Origin: Geovibrio thiophilus
Lineage (GTDB): Bacteria; Chrysiogenota; Deferribacteres; Deferribacterales; Geovibrionaceae
Assembly (NCBI RefSeq): GCF_004087915.1
Contig: NZ_CP035108.1
Span: forward strand, 1,054,001 to 1,118,000
Reading direction: 5' to 3'
DNA length: 64,000 nucleotides
Numbering within the stretch: position 1 is the first letter of the stretch; each line of letters opens with the position of its first letter. The notes under the pieces were generated by a model. It made no database searches. It was not told where the DNA came from and worked only from the letters and a program-made list of their open reading frames with translations. Shown here one piece after another: positions 55,826-64,000 of this stretch. The position numbers and the translations under genes are program-made.

Positions 55826-57406
55826 GTGGATTTGTACAGACTTCCCGAAGGTTACTATGAAGTTATAGACAGCTTTGAGGTCGTTTTGCGCAGTTGGCTG
55901 AGCGGCGGAACGGATATGGATGAGTTCCGGAAAACCTGCGCAGGTTTCGGAATTTACGAGCAGAAACAGCAGGGAACGTTCATGCAGAGGATACGTCTTG
56001 CAGGGGGAATAATCGATGCGTCTCTGCTGGGTTCACTGATCAGCCTTGCGGAAGAGTATGCGGGCGGTTTTCTGCATATAACCACGAGGCAGAATGTCCA
56101 GCTTCATGATGTCGCACCTGAGAATCTGGGAAAATTACAGCGCAGGCTGGCGGATCTCTCGCTGCTGACAAAAACCGCGGGGGGGAACTGCGTCCGTAAT
56201 GTACTGATTGATCCTCTTTCCGGCGTTTCGGCGGATGACGTTTTCGATGTTTCACCCTACGGGCTGGAGCTTTCCAACCGACTGCCGGAGTATCCTGTCT
56301 TTACCGCCCTGCCGCGGAAGTTCAAGATTGCCCTTTCATCCTCAAGAGAGGACAGGGCTCTGTGCGCGATAGCGGATCTGGGACTGATCGCTGTTAAAAG
56401 GAAAGGGCGCCGCGGCTTTTCTGTCTGCACAGGCGGGGGACTCGGTGCAAAATCCATGACCGGAGACAGGCTGCTGGATTTCATTCCCGCTTCGGATATT
56501 CTTATTGCGGCGCTTGCTTTCGGCGAGCTTTTTGCGGAATACGGGCAGGGGGTTCCCCGATCTCAGGCGAGGCTGCGCTTCCTCATAGAAAGGACGGGCA
56601 GGGATGAGTTTTTTAAGATACTCAAGACAAAACTGAAAAAATTCTCAGATGATAAATCACTGAAAATAAAGCGCAGAAGCTTCAGCTATGCTCGTGAAAC
56701 GAATAACTGGGTGTTTGAAGACTCAAAATGGACTGATCTCTTTGTCACTCCGCAAAGGCAGACAGGGCGTTACACAGTAAAAATTCCACTGTTTTTCGGG
56801 CAGGTTTCAGCAGATACGGCGGCACTGGTGATCGCCTTCTGCAAAAAATATCCGAAAACCGAAATCCGTTTCACACAGACGCAGAACATTCTGCTGCGTG
56901 GTGTGAGTGCGGCAATTCTTCGAGAAGCAAAAGGGCTTGCTTTCGGGATCAGCAGTCTTGCCGGAGCGAACGGTTTTTTGAGTGATATAAAAACCTGCGT
57001 GGGCACAGATTTTTGCAGGCTTTCCGCCGCTTCTTCATCCGGTCTGCTTAAGGGGATAACTGATGCGGTAACGGCGGATAAGGAACTCAGCGGTTTTGAA
57101 GACGCGCGTATAGGGATCTCAGGCTGTGTCAACGGCTGCGGACATACTGCTCTGGCTGATTTGGGGTTCGGCGGCAAGGCAGGAAAGGATAAATCGGGCG
57201 AAAGGGCGGACTGGTTCCGCATCTTCATCGGCGGTTCACTGAAAGGCATAGGTATAGATATCGGCGAGCTTCCGGCAGTGAATATTCCTGCTTTTACGGT
57301 AGATGTGCTGAAAAAATATAAGGCTTCCGGGGCTGTTTCTTTCGGTGATTTTCTCGCTGACGGCGGAAGGAGTGAGGCAGAGACATTGTTGAAAGAATAT
57401 TTGTGA
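55826..57406 (+). CDS. Siroheme sulfite (or nitrite) reductase
   Basis: The 526-residue enzyme, GTG start behind GGGGAGG, has two ferredoxin-like NIR_SIR halves (FLHITTRQNVQLHDVAPENL in the first). The siroheme/[4Fe-4S] ligands are CVGTDFC near residue 391 and SGCVNGCGH near 433, the CxxxxxC...CxxxC pattern. By position after cysHDN it should make sulfide for cysteine synthesis, using ferredoxin, as no CysJ is present. Ferredoxin-nitrite reductase is the sequence-level alternative. Confidence 0.9.
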   Translation: MDLYRLPEGYYEVIDSFEVVLRSWLSGGTDMDEFRKTCAGFGIYEQKQQGTFMQRIRLAGGIIDASLLGSLISLAEEYAGGFLHITTRQNVQLHDVAPENLGKLQRRLADLSLLTKTAGGNCVRNVLIDPLSGVSADDVFDVSPYGLELSNRLPEYPVFTALPRKFKIALSSSREDRALCAIADLGLIAVKRKGRRGFSVCTGGGLGAKSMTGDRLLDFIPASDILIAALAFGELFAEYGQGVPRSQARLRFLIERTGRDEFFKILKTKLKKFSDDKSLKIKRRSFSYARETNNWVFEDSKWTDLFVTPQRQTGRYTVKIPLFFGQVSADTAALVIAFCKKYPKTEIRFTQTQNILLRGVSAAILREAKGLAFGISSLAGANGFLSDIKTCVGTDFCRLSAASSSGLLKGITDAVTADKELSGFEDARIGISGCVNGCGHTALADLGFGGKAGKDKSGERADWFRIFIGGSLKGIGIDIGELPAVNIPAFTVDVLKKYKASGAVSFGDFLADGGRSEAETLLKEYL

Positions 57407-57444
57407 TGACTTCAAGCAGGCTCATATCAGGAGATAATATAAAA

Positions 57445-57474
57445 AAAGCCCGTCTCTCTAGAGAGACGGGCTTT
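57445..57474 (-). terminator. Terminator of the sdh operon (perfect 30-bp palindrome)
   Basis: AAAGCCCGTCTCTCT and AGAGAGACGGGCTTT form a perfect self-complementary 30-mer. On the minus strand it is followed by four more T residues, so it ends the sdhCDAB transcript 23 bases after sdhB; on the plus strand the T run is shorter but it may also stop the sulfate operon. Confidence 0.92.
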
Positions 57475-57497
57475 GCTATTTGTACAGGGATAGAAAA

Positions 57498-58205
57498 TCA
57501 GAACTCAGTGTCCAGAAGCATTTTTCTGATGTTCATTATTGCTTCTGTGGGGTTGAGTTCTTTGGGGCATGCCTCTACACAGTTGTAGATAGTGTGGCAT
57601 CTCCATACGCCGTGCTTATCGTTGAGGATAGGCAGACGCTCCTCAGCTCCTTCGTCCCTTGAGTCAGCGAGGTATCTCCATGCTCTGAGGAAGGCGTTGG
57701 GTCCGAGGTATTTTTTGTCAGCCCAGTATGAGGGGCATGAGGATGAGCAGCATCCGCAGGCAATACACTCATACAGACCGTCAAGCTTCTTCCTGTCTTC
57801 CGGAGACTGGTAGATTTCCTTGTCGGGATTGGGCGATTTTCTTATGAGGTAAGGCTTAACAGTGATGAATTTCGTGAAGAAATCATCAACGTCAACCACG
57901 AGGTCTCTCATAACGTTCATGCCGGGAAGCGGCTGAATCACTATGTGATCGCTGCCGAGGTCTTCAACCTTTGTCATGCACGAGAGCATGTTCACGCCGT
58001 TAACGTTGATACCGTCAGAACCGCAAACACCTTCACGGCATGATCTGCGGTATGTCAGCGTGGGATCAAGCTCCCATTTGATCTGGTTAAGAGCGTCAAG
58101 CATGAGGTAGCCGGGGCGTCTCAGTTCGACATCGTATGTTTTGTAGTACGCTTCCTTGTCCTTGTCGGGATCGTACCTGAATATTTCGAATGTAACCTTC
58201 TTCAT
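57498..58205 (-). CDS. sdhB: Succinate dehydrogenase iron-sulfur subunit
   Basis: The 235-residue protein carries electrons from FAD to quinone. The [2Fe-2S] ligands are in SCREGVCGSDG and the following LSC; the second domain has CIACGCCSSSCP and CVEACPKELNP for the [4Fe-4S] and [3Fe-4S] clusters. It is the last gene of sdhCDAB, 17 bases after sdhA, and is followed by the palindromic terminator. Confidence 0.97.
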   Translation of the reverse strand: MKKVTFEIFRYDPDKDKEAYYKTYDVELRRPGYLMLDALNQIKWELDPTLTYRRSCREGVCGSDGINVNGVNMLSCMTKVEDLGSDHIVIQPLPGMNVMRDLVVDVDDFFTKFITVKPYLIRKSPNPDKEIYQSPEDRKKLDGLYECIACGCCSSSCPSYWADKKYLGPNAFLRAWRYLADSRDEGAEERLPILNDKHGVWRCHTIYNCVEACPKELNPTEAIMNIRKMLLDTEF

Positions 58206-58222
58206 TATCTCAGACCTCCCGA

Positions 58223-59992
58223 TTAATATACTCTGGCTTTAGGCGGGAACGGTTCAACAGTAAGCGGCTGCATGCGCACTTTTCTGTAGTCCACTCTCGG
58301 GGTTTTGCCGTCTTCTTCAAGGTACACTTCTGTGTGTTTGAGGAAGTTCGCGTCGTCTCTGTCGGGGTAGTCGTCCCTATAGTGACCGCCTCTGGATTCT
58401 TTTCTTGCAAGAGCAGCCTTGGTAGCCGCTTTGGCAACGAGAATCATGTTGTTAAGCTCAAGAGCCTCTATGAGGTCGAGGTTGTAAACGGATGATTTGT
58501 CCACAACTCTGAAGTCGTCCATTTTTGCTTCAAGCTTGTCAAGAACCTCAAGCGCTTCAACCATGAGTTCTTCTGTTCTGAAAACACCCACGTTGGTCTG
58601 CATGATTCTTGTGAGTTCTTCCCATACGGGTCCGAAGGTGTTGGTTCCGTTGGCGTTGGCGAACTTGTTAAGAGTAGCGAGACCTTCTTTTCCTGCGTCT
58701 TCAACGAGTTCGACAAAGGGGTTTTCCTGAGCGAATTTTGCCGCCTGCTCGCCTGCCGTACGTCCGAAAACTACGAGGTCAAGCAGAGAGTTGGTTCCAA
58801 GCCTGTTTGCGCCGTGCACGGAAGCGGAAGCGCATTCGCCCGCGGCGAAGAAGCCGGGTACGTATTCTTCGCCGTCCATGTTGCCTTTAATAACCTGAGT
58901 GAGGTAGCCAGTGGGGATACCGCCGTTCTGGTAGTGGGCAGTGGGTACAACGGGGATGGGTTCTTTCGTACAGTCAGCGCCGGCGAAAACGAGTGAAAGC
59001 TCATGGATGCCGGGAAGCTTCTCAAGGATAGCTTCGATACCGATGTGGTCGATCTTGAGGAGGATATGATCGGCTTTGGGACCGACGCCGCGTCCGTCAA
59101 GGATCTCTTTCATCATGGAGCGTGAAACTATGTCTCTGGGAGCAAGGTCTTTAATGGTGGGCGCATAACGCTCCATGAAACGCTCGCCGTCTTTATTGAG
59201 GAGGATTCCGCCCTCACCGCGCACGCCTTCTGTGATGAGGTTGCCCGCACCGTAGATGCCTGTGGGGTGGAACTGGAAGAACTCAGCGTCAGACCAGCTG
59301 AAGCCTTTTCTCATGGCGAGAGCGAGACCGTCGCCCGTGTTTATGTGTGCGTTTGAGTTTGTCTGGTAGATACGGCAGTTACCGCCTGTGGCGAAGACAA
59401 TCGCTTTGGCGTGGAAAATGTGGAACTCGCCGTTCTGAATGTCGTAGCAGAGAACGCCGTTTACAGTACCGTTGTTTACGAGAAGCTCAAGTGCATAGAA
59501 CTCACTGTAGAAGTGTGTTCCCTGTTCAACAGATTTCTCATAGAGGTTCTGCAACATGGCGTGACCTGTTCTGTCTGCTGCGTAACATGCTCTTTTAACG
59601 GGTCTTTTACCGAACTCGGCAGTGTGTCCGCCGAAGGGTCTCTGTGCTATTTTTCCGTCCGGGGTACGGCTGAAAGGCAGACCGATGTGCTCAAGAGCGA
59701 TGATCATTTCGGGTGCTCTTCTTGTCATATATTCGGCTGCGTCCTGATCGGCAAGATAGTCGCTGCCTTTAACAGTATCGAACATGTGCCAGTGCCAGTG
59801 GTCTTCCTCAAGGTTGCCGAGGGAAGCGGATATGCCGCCCTGAGCGGAGATCGTGTGGCTTCTTGTGGGGTAAACTTCCGAAACAACGGCAGTTTTTACA
59901 TGCTGTGACGCAACCTGAGCTGCATTGAGCCCTGCGCCGCCGGCACCCACGACAACCACGTCGAACTTATGATATTCAACTTTAACAGACAT
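58223..59992 (-). CDS. sdhA: Succinate dehydrogenase flavoprotein subunit
   Basis: The 589-residue subunit has the FAD-binding GAGGAGLNAAQ, the covalent flavin His in RSHTISAQGGI near residue 46, HTAEFGKRPVKRACY and the active-site Arg/His regions (TEGVRGEGGILLN, HGANRLGTNSLLDL). The C-terminus PFPPKARVY matches typical SdhA. In a respiring cell it may work as succinate dehydrogenase or, under anaerobic conditions, as fumarate reductase; the sequence does not settle direction. Confidence 0.97.
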   Translation of the reverse strand: MSVKVEYHKFDVVVVGAGGAGLNAAQVASQHVKTAVVSEVYPTRSHTISAQGGISASLGNLEEDHWHWHMFDTVKGSDYLADQDAAEYMTRRAPEMIIALEHIGLPFSRTPDGKIAQRPFGGHTAEFGKRPVKRACYAADRTGHAMLQNLYEKSVEQGTHFYSEFYALELLVNNGTVNGVLCYDIQNGEFHIFHAKAIVFATGGNCRIYQTNSNAHINTGDGLALAMRKGFSWSDAEFFQFHPTGIYGAGNLITEGVRGEGGILLNKDGERFMERYAPTIKDLAPRDIVSRSMMKEILDGRGVGPKADHILLKIDHIGIEAILEKLPGIHELSLVFAGADCTKEPIPVVPTAHYQNGGIPTGYLTQVIKGNMDGEEYVPGFFAAGECASASVHGANRLGTNSLLDLVVFGRTAGEQAAKFAQENPFVELVEDAGKEGLATLNKFANANGTNTFGPVWEELTRIMQTNVGVFRTEELMVEALEVLDKLEAKMDDFRVVDKSSVYNLDLIEALELNNMILVAKAATKAALARKESRGGHYRDDYPDRDDANFLKHTEVYLEEDGKTPRVDYRKVRMQPLTVEPFPPKARVY

Positions 59993-60018
59993 AGGTAATA
60001 CCTCTTGAAATTTTTAAA

Positions 60019-60327
60019 TCAGATGACTTTGATCGCCAGAACCGCAAGAGTGATTCCGAATATCCAGTATGCGCCGAGGATTATCCCTCTCCAGCCCGCG
60101 CTTGAGACGTAATCATCGGTAATCATCTTAAATCCGTTGAAAGTGTGGAAAAGACCGAAGGCGATAACAGGTGCGAGAACGACCTGCATCATGCCGTATT
60201 CTCCGCCCTTCATCATGGAGAAGAAGTGCATAAGAACAACAAGGATGAGTATTACGCCGGAGATTCTCTGCATAAGCCACGCAAAGGTTCCGGTGTTGCT
60301 TGATCCCATAAATTTGTAATTGTTCAT
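60019..60327 (-). CDS. sdhD: Succinate dehydrogenase membrane anchor SdhD
   Basis: The 102-residue protein has three hydrophobic helices. It contains WLMQRISGVILILVVLMHFF, with R and H at the usual quinone/heme positions, and FGLFHTFNGFKMITDDY. It lies 12 bases after sdhC and 26 before sdhA. AGGAGG-like AAGGAGGAAAACTG precedes the ATG. Confidence 0.92.
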   Translation of the reverse strand: MNNYKFMGSSNTGTFAWLMQRISGVILILVVLMHFFSMMKGGEYGMMQVVLAPVIAFGLFHTFNGFKMITDDYVSSAGWRGIILGAYWIFGITLAVLAIKVI

Positions 60328-60339
60328 CAGTTTTCCTCC

Positions 60340-60693
60340 TTAGCTGAAGATCGGAATCGCGCCGATCACGGTTATGACGATGGTTATAAAAACCACTGCC
60401 ATGAAGTATTTGGAGAAGTTTTCCCTGTGGGCGCCTGCTCCGAACTCCATAAGGACTATCCTCACTCCGTTAAAAGCGTGAAACGAGAAGCTCACGAGGA
60501 ACAGAGCTTTCACAACTGCGGCGCCGGTAACTGATGAAAGAGCTGAAACAGTTCCGGAAACGCCGAGAATGTGCATAATAAGGTAAGCACCGATTATAAC
60601 CCCAGTTATACGGTGCAGCAGCCATGCGACCATTCCGGTGTGCTTGCGGTACCCGGTTTTCTTCGGGTAGGTAACAAGGTCTTTCCTTGGCAT
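60340..60693 (-). CDS. sdhC: Succinate dehydrogenase cytochrome b subunit SdhC
   Basis: The 117-residue protein has three helices and the family motif HRITGVIIGAYLIMHILG with candidate heme-ligand His, then SFSFHAFNGVRIVLMEF. CAGGAG precedes the ATG. It is the first gene of the operon. Confidence 0.92.
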   Translation of the reverse strand: MPRKDLVTYPKKTGYRKHTGMVAWLLHRITGVIIGAYLIMHILGVSGTVSALSSVTGAAVVKALFLVSFSFHAFNGVRIVLMEFGAGAHRENFSKYFMAVVFITIVITVIGAIPIFS

Positions 60694-60747
60694 TGTACAC
60701 TCCTGTCGTAGTTATTAAAACAAACGATGTTAAATTATTCCAAAAAA

Positions 60748-60776
60748 TAACTATCATAAATAGGGCACCATGTCAA
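60748..60776 (-). promoter_or_regulatory. Promoter of sdhCDAB
   Basis: On the minus strand a perfect TTGACA (60776-60771) is followed after 17 bases by TAGTTA (60753-60748), giving a leader of about 45 bases. The rest of the 60777-61060 gap is AT-rich and shows no gene. Confidence 0.6.
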
Positions 60777-61059
60777 ACCATATTGTATATTGTATACATT
60801 CCGCGCCCGCAACGGACTGTGTGTTTGGAAAATTTAAAGGCGCTTTGTTTTAAAAAGATAAAAATAAACCGTGTTATAAAACTAGTTGTAAAGTATGATA
60901 ACAGCGGGCTCCGGTTATGAACGTGGGACGCAAAAACCCTGTTTCAGAGGCTCGGCGCTTTTTGTCCGGTTTCTGATGTTAGCAGAATGAACAGGAAAAT
61001 AAATATTAAGGAAATAACGGAAATAAAAATCATTAAGAAATTTTTCCATATCTGAGCCT

Positions 61060-61096
61060 AAAAAAATATACGGGGAAAGCATAACTTTCCCCGTAT
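61060..61096 (-). terminator. Terminator of the chemoreceptor gene
   Basis: On the minus strand ATACGGGGAAAG and CTTTCCCCGTAT pair perfectly over 12 bases around TTATG and run into seven T residues, four bases after the chemoreceptor stop. Confidence 0.93.
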
Positions 61097-61099
61097 TGT

Positions 61100-62953
61100 T
61101 TATACGTTGAAAGCTTCCACCTGTGAATCCAGATCAGCTGCCTGCCTTTGCAGGTCGCTTACGGTGTTTGCGACTTCTGCAATCGCCAAGGCGCTTTCTT
61201 CAAGTCCCTTGGCGGCAACCTGTATATTATGGTTAATAGACTGAATGGTCATTGCCTGTTCATTTACCGCCGCTCCGATCAGGCTGTTGGCATGTCCGGC
61301 GTCGTTTACGCTGTCGATCACTTCCTCAAAAACGCTGCCCATTTCTTCAGCGGCATGAGTGCCTTTCTCAACGCTTTTTGCTGCAATTTGCATATTATTC
61401 GATGCTTCGTCCGTTTCCTTTGCCAGTCTTGATATGATCGAATCCACCTGATTTATCGCAAGCTGAGTTTTTTCGGCAAGTTTACGTACCTCGTCCGCAA
61501 CCACCGCAAAGCCCCGACCGGCTTCTCCCGCTCTGGCTGCCTCAATTGCCGCATTGAGCGCAAGGAGGTTTGTCTGGTCTGCTATGTCATTAATTACATT
61601 CAGTATATTACTTATTTCACGTGAAGATTCAGTGAGACCTGTTATTGTGTCTGAAAGTTTAATTGTTTCCTTTTGAATGGATTCGTTGGATACAAGCAGC
61701 TCTTTCAGCCTTCCCTGTCCTTTTTCCACGCTTTCTATCGCGTGGTTGTTTTTCTCCAGTGCTGTGCGGAGATTTTCAAGAACCTCCTGTGAAGAAGAGG
61801 ACATCTCCTCCATGGCTCCCGCCGCGCTGTTCATCTGCTCATTCTGTGATTCAAAGGTGGATGAAAGCTCTTCGGCGGCTGCGGAAAGCTCACTGCTTGC
61901 GGCAGCCACGCTTGCGGCGCTTAACTTAACCATTTTCATCGTTTCGGATGTTTTCTTCGTCAGCATGTTCTGAACATTGATGATTGATGTTATTTCGCAG
62001 CCTGTTCCCGTACCCCCCGCGTTCTGCGAAATCGCCGCAAAATGGAGAAGTTTATCCGTTGTTTTCCTGAGAGAATCTATAAGCTTTCTGACATTTATGA
62101 TCAAAGTCAAAGTAAAAGCCGCCACTATAAGCGATATGAGAATAATGAGTGATATGTTCATGAGAGAGTTGCGTTTTGACTCACCTGCTATATGTTCCTC
62201 GATATTTTTCCGGCTTTCATCCATCGCGTCTTCCAGCGTGTGGGCACTGCTTCTCATTACTCCCATCAGCCCTGTTTCAGGCGTCAGACCAAGCTTTGTT
62301 TCCGCCTGCACCAGCTCCAGAAAATTATTTCTGTATGACTCTGCCAGCCGCACAAATTTTTCATCATTAATACCGTTTTTTTCAGCGGCACCTAGCAGCC
62401 TGTTATAAGTTAAGTCAAATTCTTCGCTGTAGATCAGTTCCTTTCTTTGCAGAAAGTTCTTTTCATTCTGCCGCAGCGTTAAGAGTATATTCTGAGTTTC
62501 GGAGGATGCTTTGACGGCAGGCAGGTTTTCTATCTCTTGCGATGAGCTCAGCAGGCTCCCCTGCAAGCCTTCATCTTCTTTCAGTCCGATTTTTTGTTTA
62601 AGAGCAACAATTTCATCAAAAGATTTTTCATAGGCATTCAGAGACTGCCCGAATGATCGAACAGAATCATCGCCTGACGTATCTTTAAGCCTATCCTGCA
62701 GCGTGCGGGTTTTTCCTATTTCTGTTTTAAACTTGTCCACATTCCCCATGCTTTCTCTGGCGAGAAAATCTTTTTCGTGCCTGCGTAATTCCAGTGCGCT
62801 GATGTTGGTCTCCAGCAGGGTCCGTTCTTCAGAAAAAAGAAATTCTGATTTGCTTATATACACTCGGGTGCTGATGAAAATAAGTATAAAGCCTGTTATT
62901 GCTATGATTCCCAAACCGGTAATTTTCTGTTTAAGTGATAGACCTTTAATCAT
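61100..62953 (-). CDS. Methyl-accepting chemotaxis protein with HBM-like sensor
   Basis: The 617-residue receptor has a first membrane helix at about residues 13-33, a helical periplasmic sensor of ~230 residues, a second membrane helix near 270-290 and a long signalling domain. The sensor holds two related motifs, [13 protein letters not shown] near residue 51 and [13 protein letters not shown] near 161, as in the helical bimodular domain whose known members bind C4-dicarboxylates or acetate. The hairpin tip [19 protein letters not shown] is complete. No clear HAMP is seen after the second helix; the linker is unusually short in HAMP features. AAGGAG lies ahead of the ATG. Confidence 0.93.
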   Translation of the reverse strand: MIKGLSLKQKITGLGIIAITGFILIFISTRVYISKSEFLFSEERTLLETNISALELRRHEKDFLARESMGNVDKFKTEIGKTRTLQDRLKDTSGDDSVRSFGQSLNAYEKSFDEIVALKQKIGLKEDEGLQGSLLSSSQEIENLPAVKASSETQNILLTLRQNEKNFLQRKELIYSEEFDLTYNRLLGAAEKNGINDEKFVRLAESYRNNFLELVQAETKLGLTPETGLMGVMRSSAHTLEDAMDESRKNIEEHIAGESKRNSLMNISLIILISLIVAAFTLTLIINVRKLIDSLRKTTDKLLHFAAISQNAGGTGTGCEITSIINVQNMLTKKTSETMKMVKLSAASVAAASSELSAAAEELSSTFESQNEQMNSAAGAMEEMSSSSQEVLENLRTALEKNNHAIESVEKGQGRLKELLVSNESIQKETIKLSDTITGLTESSREISNILNVINDIADQTNLLALNAAIEAARAGEAGRGFAVVADEVRKLAEKTQLAINQVDSIISRLAKETDEASNNMQIAAKSVEKGTHAAEEMGSVFEEVIDSVNDAGHANSLIGAAVNEQAMTIQSINHNIQVAAKGLEESALAIAEVANTVSDLQRQAADLDSQVEAFNV

Positions 62954-63120
62954 GCTTTTCTCCTTGCTCCGCTATTTGTGTTGCAGACACAGGCACAGAT
63001 TGAGTCTTTGTGTGTATAAAGTAATTGTATACTTAACTCTTGGGATTTCAAATGATCTTGAGTCTGATTTTGTTTTCAGTGCAGAAATTATAGGGTTATA
63101 ATTAATTATAAGGAGGATTT

Positions 63121-63675
63121 ATGAGCTTTGATATAAACAGTCAGGAGATGTCTTTTCTTTTGGAGATCGCGAGAAACGCCATCAAGTCTTCTCTGGATAA
63201 AAGCCCGTTCATAATTCCTCCGGTTCCCGAAGGGTTGAATTTTAAAAGCGGATGCTTCGTTACGCTTTATCTGAACGGCAGGCTCAGGGGCTGCATAGGC
63301 AATTTCAGAAATGATATGAATATAGTAAAGAACATCGCCGACATGGCTGTTCAGGCGGCGCTTAAGGATCCCCGCTTTCCGCCCGTCTCTCAGGGGGAGT
63401 TTGATGCGCTGGAGTTTGAAATATCCGTCCTTTCCCCTATGATTCCCATAAAATCCGTTGAAGAAGCCGAAGTCGGGCGGGACGGGCTTTATGTAGTGAA
63501 AGGCTTTAACTGCGGCGTTCTGCTTCCGCAGGTCGCGACCGAATACGGTTGGGACAAGTACGAGTTCATTTCCCACACCTGCGCCAAGGCAGGGCTTTCC
63601 TTTGACGCGTGGAAAACCGATGATATAGAGCTTTACCGCTTTGAGGCGGTTGTTTTCGGCGAAAAATCCGTTTAA
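63121..63675 (+). CDS. AMMECR1-domain protein (AmmeMemoRadiSam protein A type)
   Basis: The 184-residue protein has the AMMECR1 core: FVTLYLNGRLRGCIGNF with the invariant LRGCIG, DPRFPPVSQGEFDALEFEIS and LLPQVATEYGWDKYEFISHT. The family often occurs with a Memo-like dioxygenase and a radical-SAM enzyme, but neither is visible within the window. AAGGAGG precedes the ATG. The molecular function is not established. Confidence 0.93.
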   Translation: MSFDINSQEMSFLLEIARNAIKSSLDKSPFIIPPVPEGLNFKSGCFVTLYLNGRLRGCIGNFRNDMNIVKNIADMAVQAALKDPRFPPVSQGEFDALEFEISVLSPMIPIKSVEEAEVGRDGLYVVKGFNCGVLLPQVATEYGWDKYEFISHTCAKAGLSFDAWKTDDIELYRFEAVVFGEKSV

Positions 63676-63821
63676 CACATCATTATCTTGAAGAAATCCA
63701 TGAAATATGATTATATACGTATTTCCTTTTTCCGTTGTGGTATCTGTTTTTTTCACATCGGCGGAAGGCTGTAGGCGGCAAACCGACAGGAGCATGTTCT
63801 TCACCGGCTATGGAGGTAAAA

Positions 63822-64000
63822 ATGTCAAGTTTGGTAGGAAATTACGGACGGTATGATGTTGCGTTCGTGAAGGGGAACGGCTGCTTCCTTTATGATGAAG
63901 CGGGCAGAGAGTACCTTGATTTCGGCTGCGGAATCAGTGTAGTGAGTCTCGGGCACTGCAACCCGACAGTTACTGAAGCGATAAAGCGACAGGCGGAAAC
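63822..64000 (+). CDS. argD: Acetylornithine aminotransferase, N-terminal fragment
   Basis: This frame is cut by the right edge after 59 codons. It starts MSSLVGNYGRYDVAFVKGNG behind GGAGG and continues REYLDFGCGISVVSLGHCNP, the N-terminal pattern of class III aminotransferases of the ArgD branch. The PLP lysine lies beyond the window, and other class III enzymes (GabT, BioA, HemL) are less likely on the N-terminus but not excluded. Confidence 0.8.
   Translation, partial: MSSLVGNYGRYDVAFVKGNGCFLYDEAGREYLDFGCGISVVSLGHCNPTVTEAIKRQAE

Noticed and set aside
57403-57588. Plus-strand frame overlapping the sulfite reductase stop
   Set aside because: It runs through the palindromic terminator and into antisense of sdhB, with no ribosome site or similarity.
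63106-63804. Minus-strand 232-codon frame opposite the AMMECR1 gene
   Set aside because: The plus-strand AMMECR1 gene has its motifs and a good ribosome site; the antisense frame has neither.

Overview
The window looks like the chromosome of a Gram-negative, mid-GC, respiring bacterium. The best guess is the Deferribacterota (Geovibrio/Denitrovibrio-like). This is inferred from the type IV pilin, the sdhCDAB layout, the fused beta/str/S10/spc/alpha ribosomal supercluster and overall protein character; no 16S gene is present to confirm it.

Layout. (1) 1-3.9 kb: edge of an integrated element abutting the 3' end of a tRNA-Leu gene, with a truncated MOBF relaxase, an excisionase-type HTH protein, an AT-rich membrane protein of unknown function and an AlbA_2/ATPase regulator. 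(2) 4.2-7.6 kb: a long type IV pilin whose first 58 mature residues closely resemble the Geobacter conductive pilin, a MITE-like element, and a three-gene ABC-2 transporter/TPR operon whose promoter geometry suggests a leaderless mRNA. (3) 7.7-40.9 kb: gene-expression supercluster: tRNA-Thr-Tyr-Gly-Thr-tuf-rpmG-tRNA-Trp-secE-nusG-rplKAJL-rpoBC, then rpsLG-fusA-tuf-S10-spc-alpha. The spc part runs through secY-adk-map-infA-rpmJ, and rpmD (L30) is missing. The two tuf genes encode identical proteins. (4) 41.2-48.8 kb: small metabolic and unknown genes (class II aldolase, a possibly tail-anchored GNAT-like protein, PilZ protein, mnmA-larE, HAD phosphatase, isochorismatase, EamA transporter, Cys-rich secreted peptide, YbaK). 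(5) 49.0-57.4 kb: one sulfate-assimilation operon from sulfate uptake (sbp-cysTWA) through ATP sulfurylase (cysDN) and APS reductase to a siroheme sulfite reductase. (6) 57.5-60.7 kb: sdhCDAB on the minus strand. (7) 61.1-64 kb: a chemoreceptor with an HBM-like sensor next to sdh, an AMMECR1 protein and the start of argD.

The most unusual signal is in the non-coding DNA between tRNA-Trp and secE (9.9-10.43 kb). Two exact 131-bp repeats and a truncated third, plus a diverged fourth, place seven CAGGA(T/A/C)G motifs in or at the loops of predicted hairpins. That is the motif and geometry of gammaproteobacterial CsrB/CsrC CsrA-sponge RNAs. Related elements with different but still complementary stems lie upstream of tRNA-Tyr, in the rplJ leader and at 48.05 kb, so this is a dispersed structured family and not a single local duplication.
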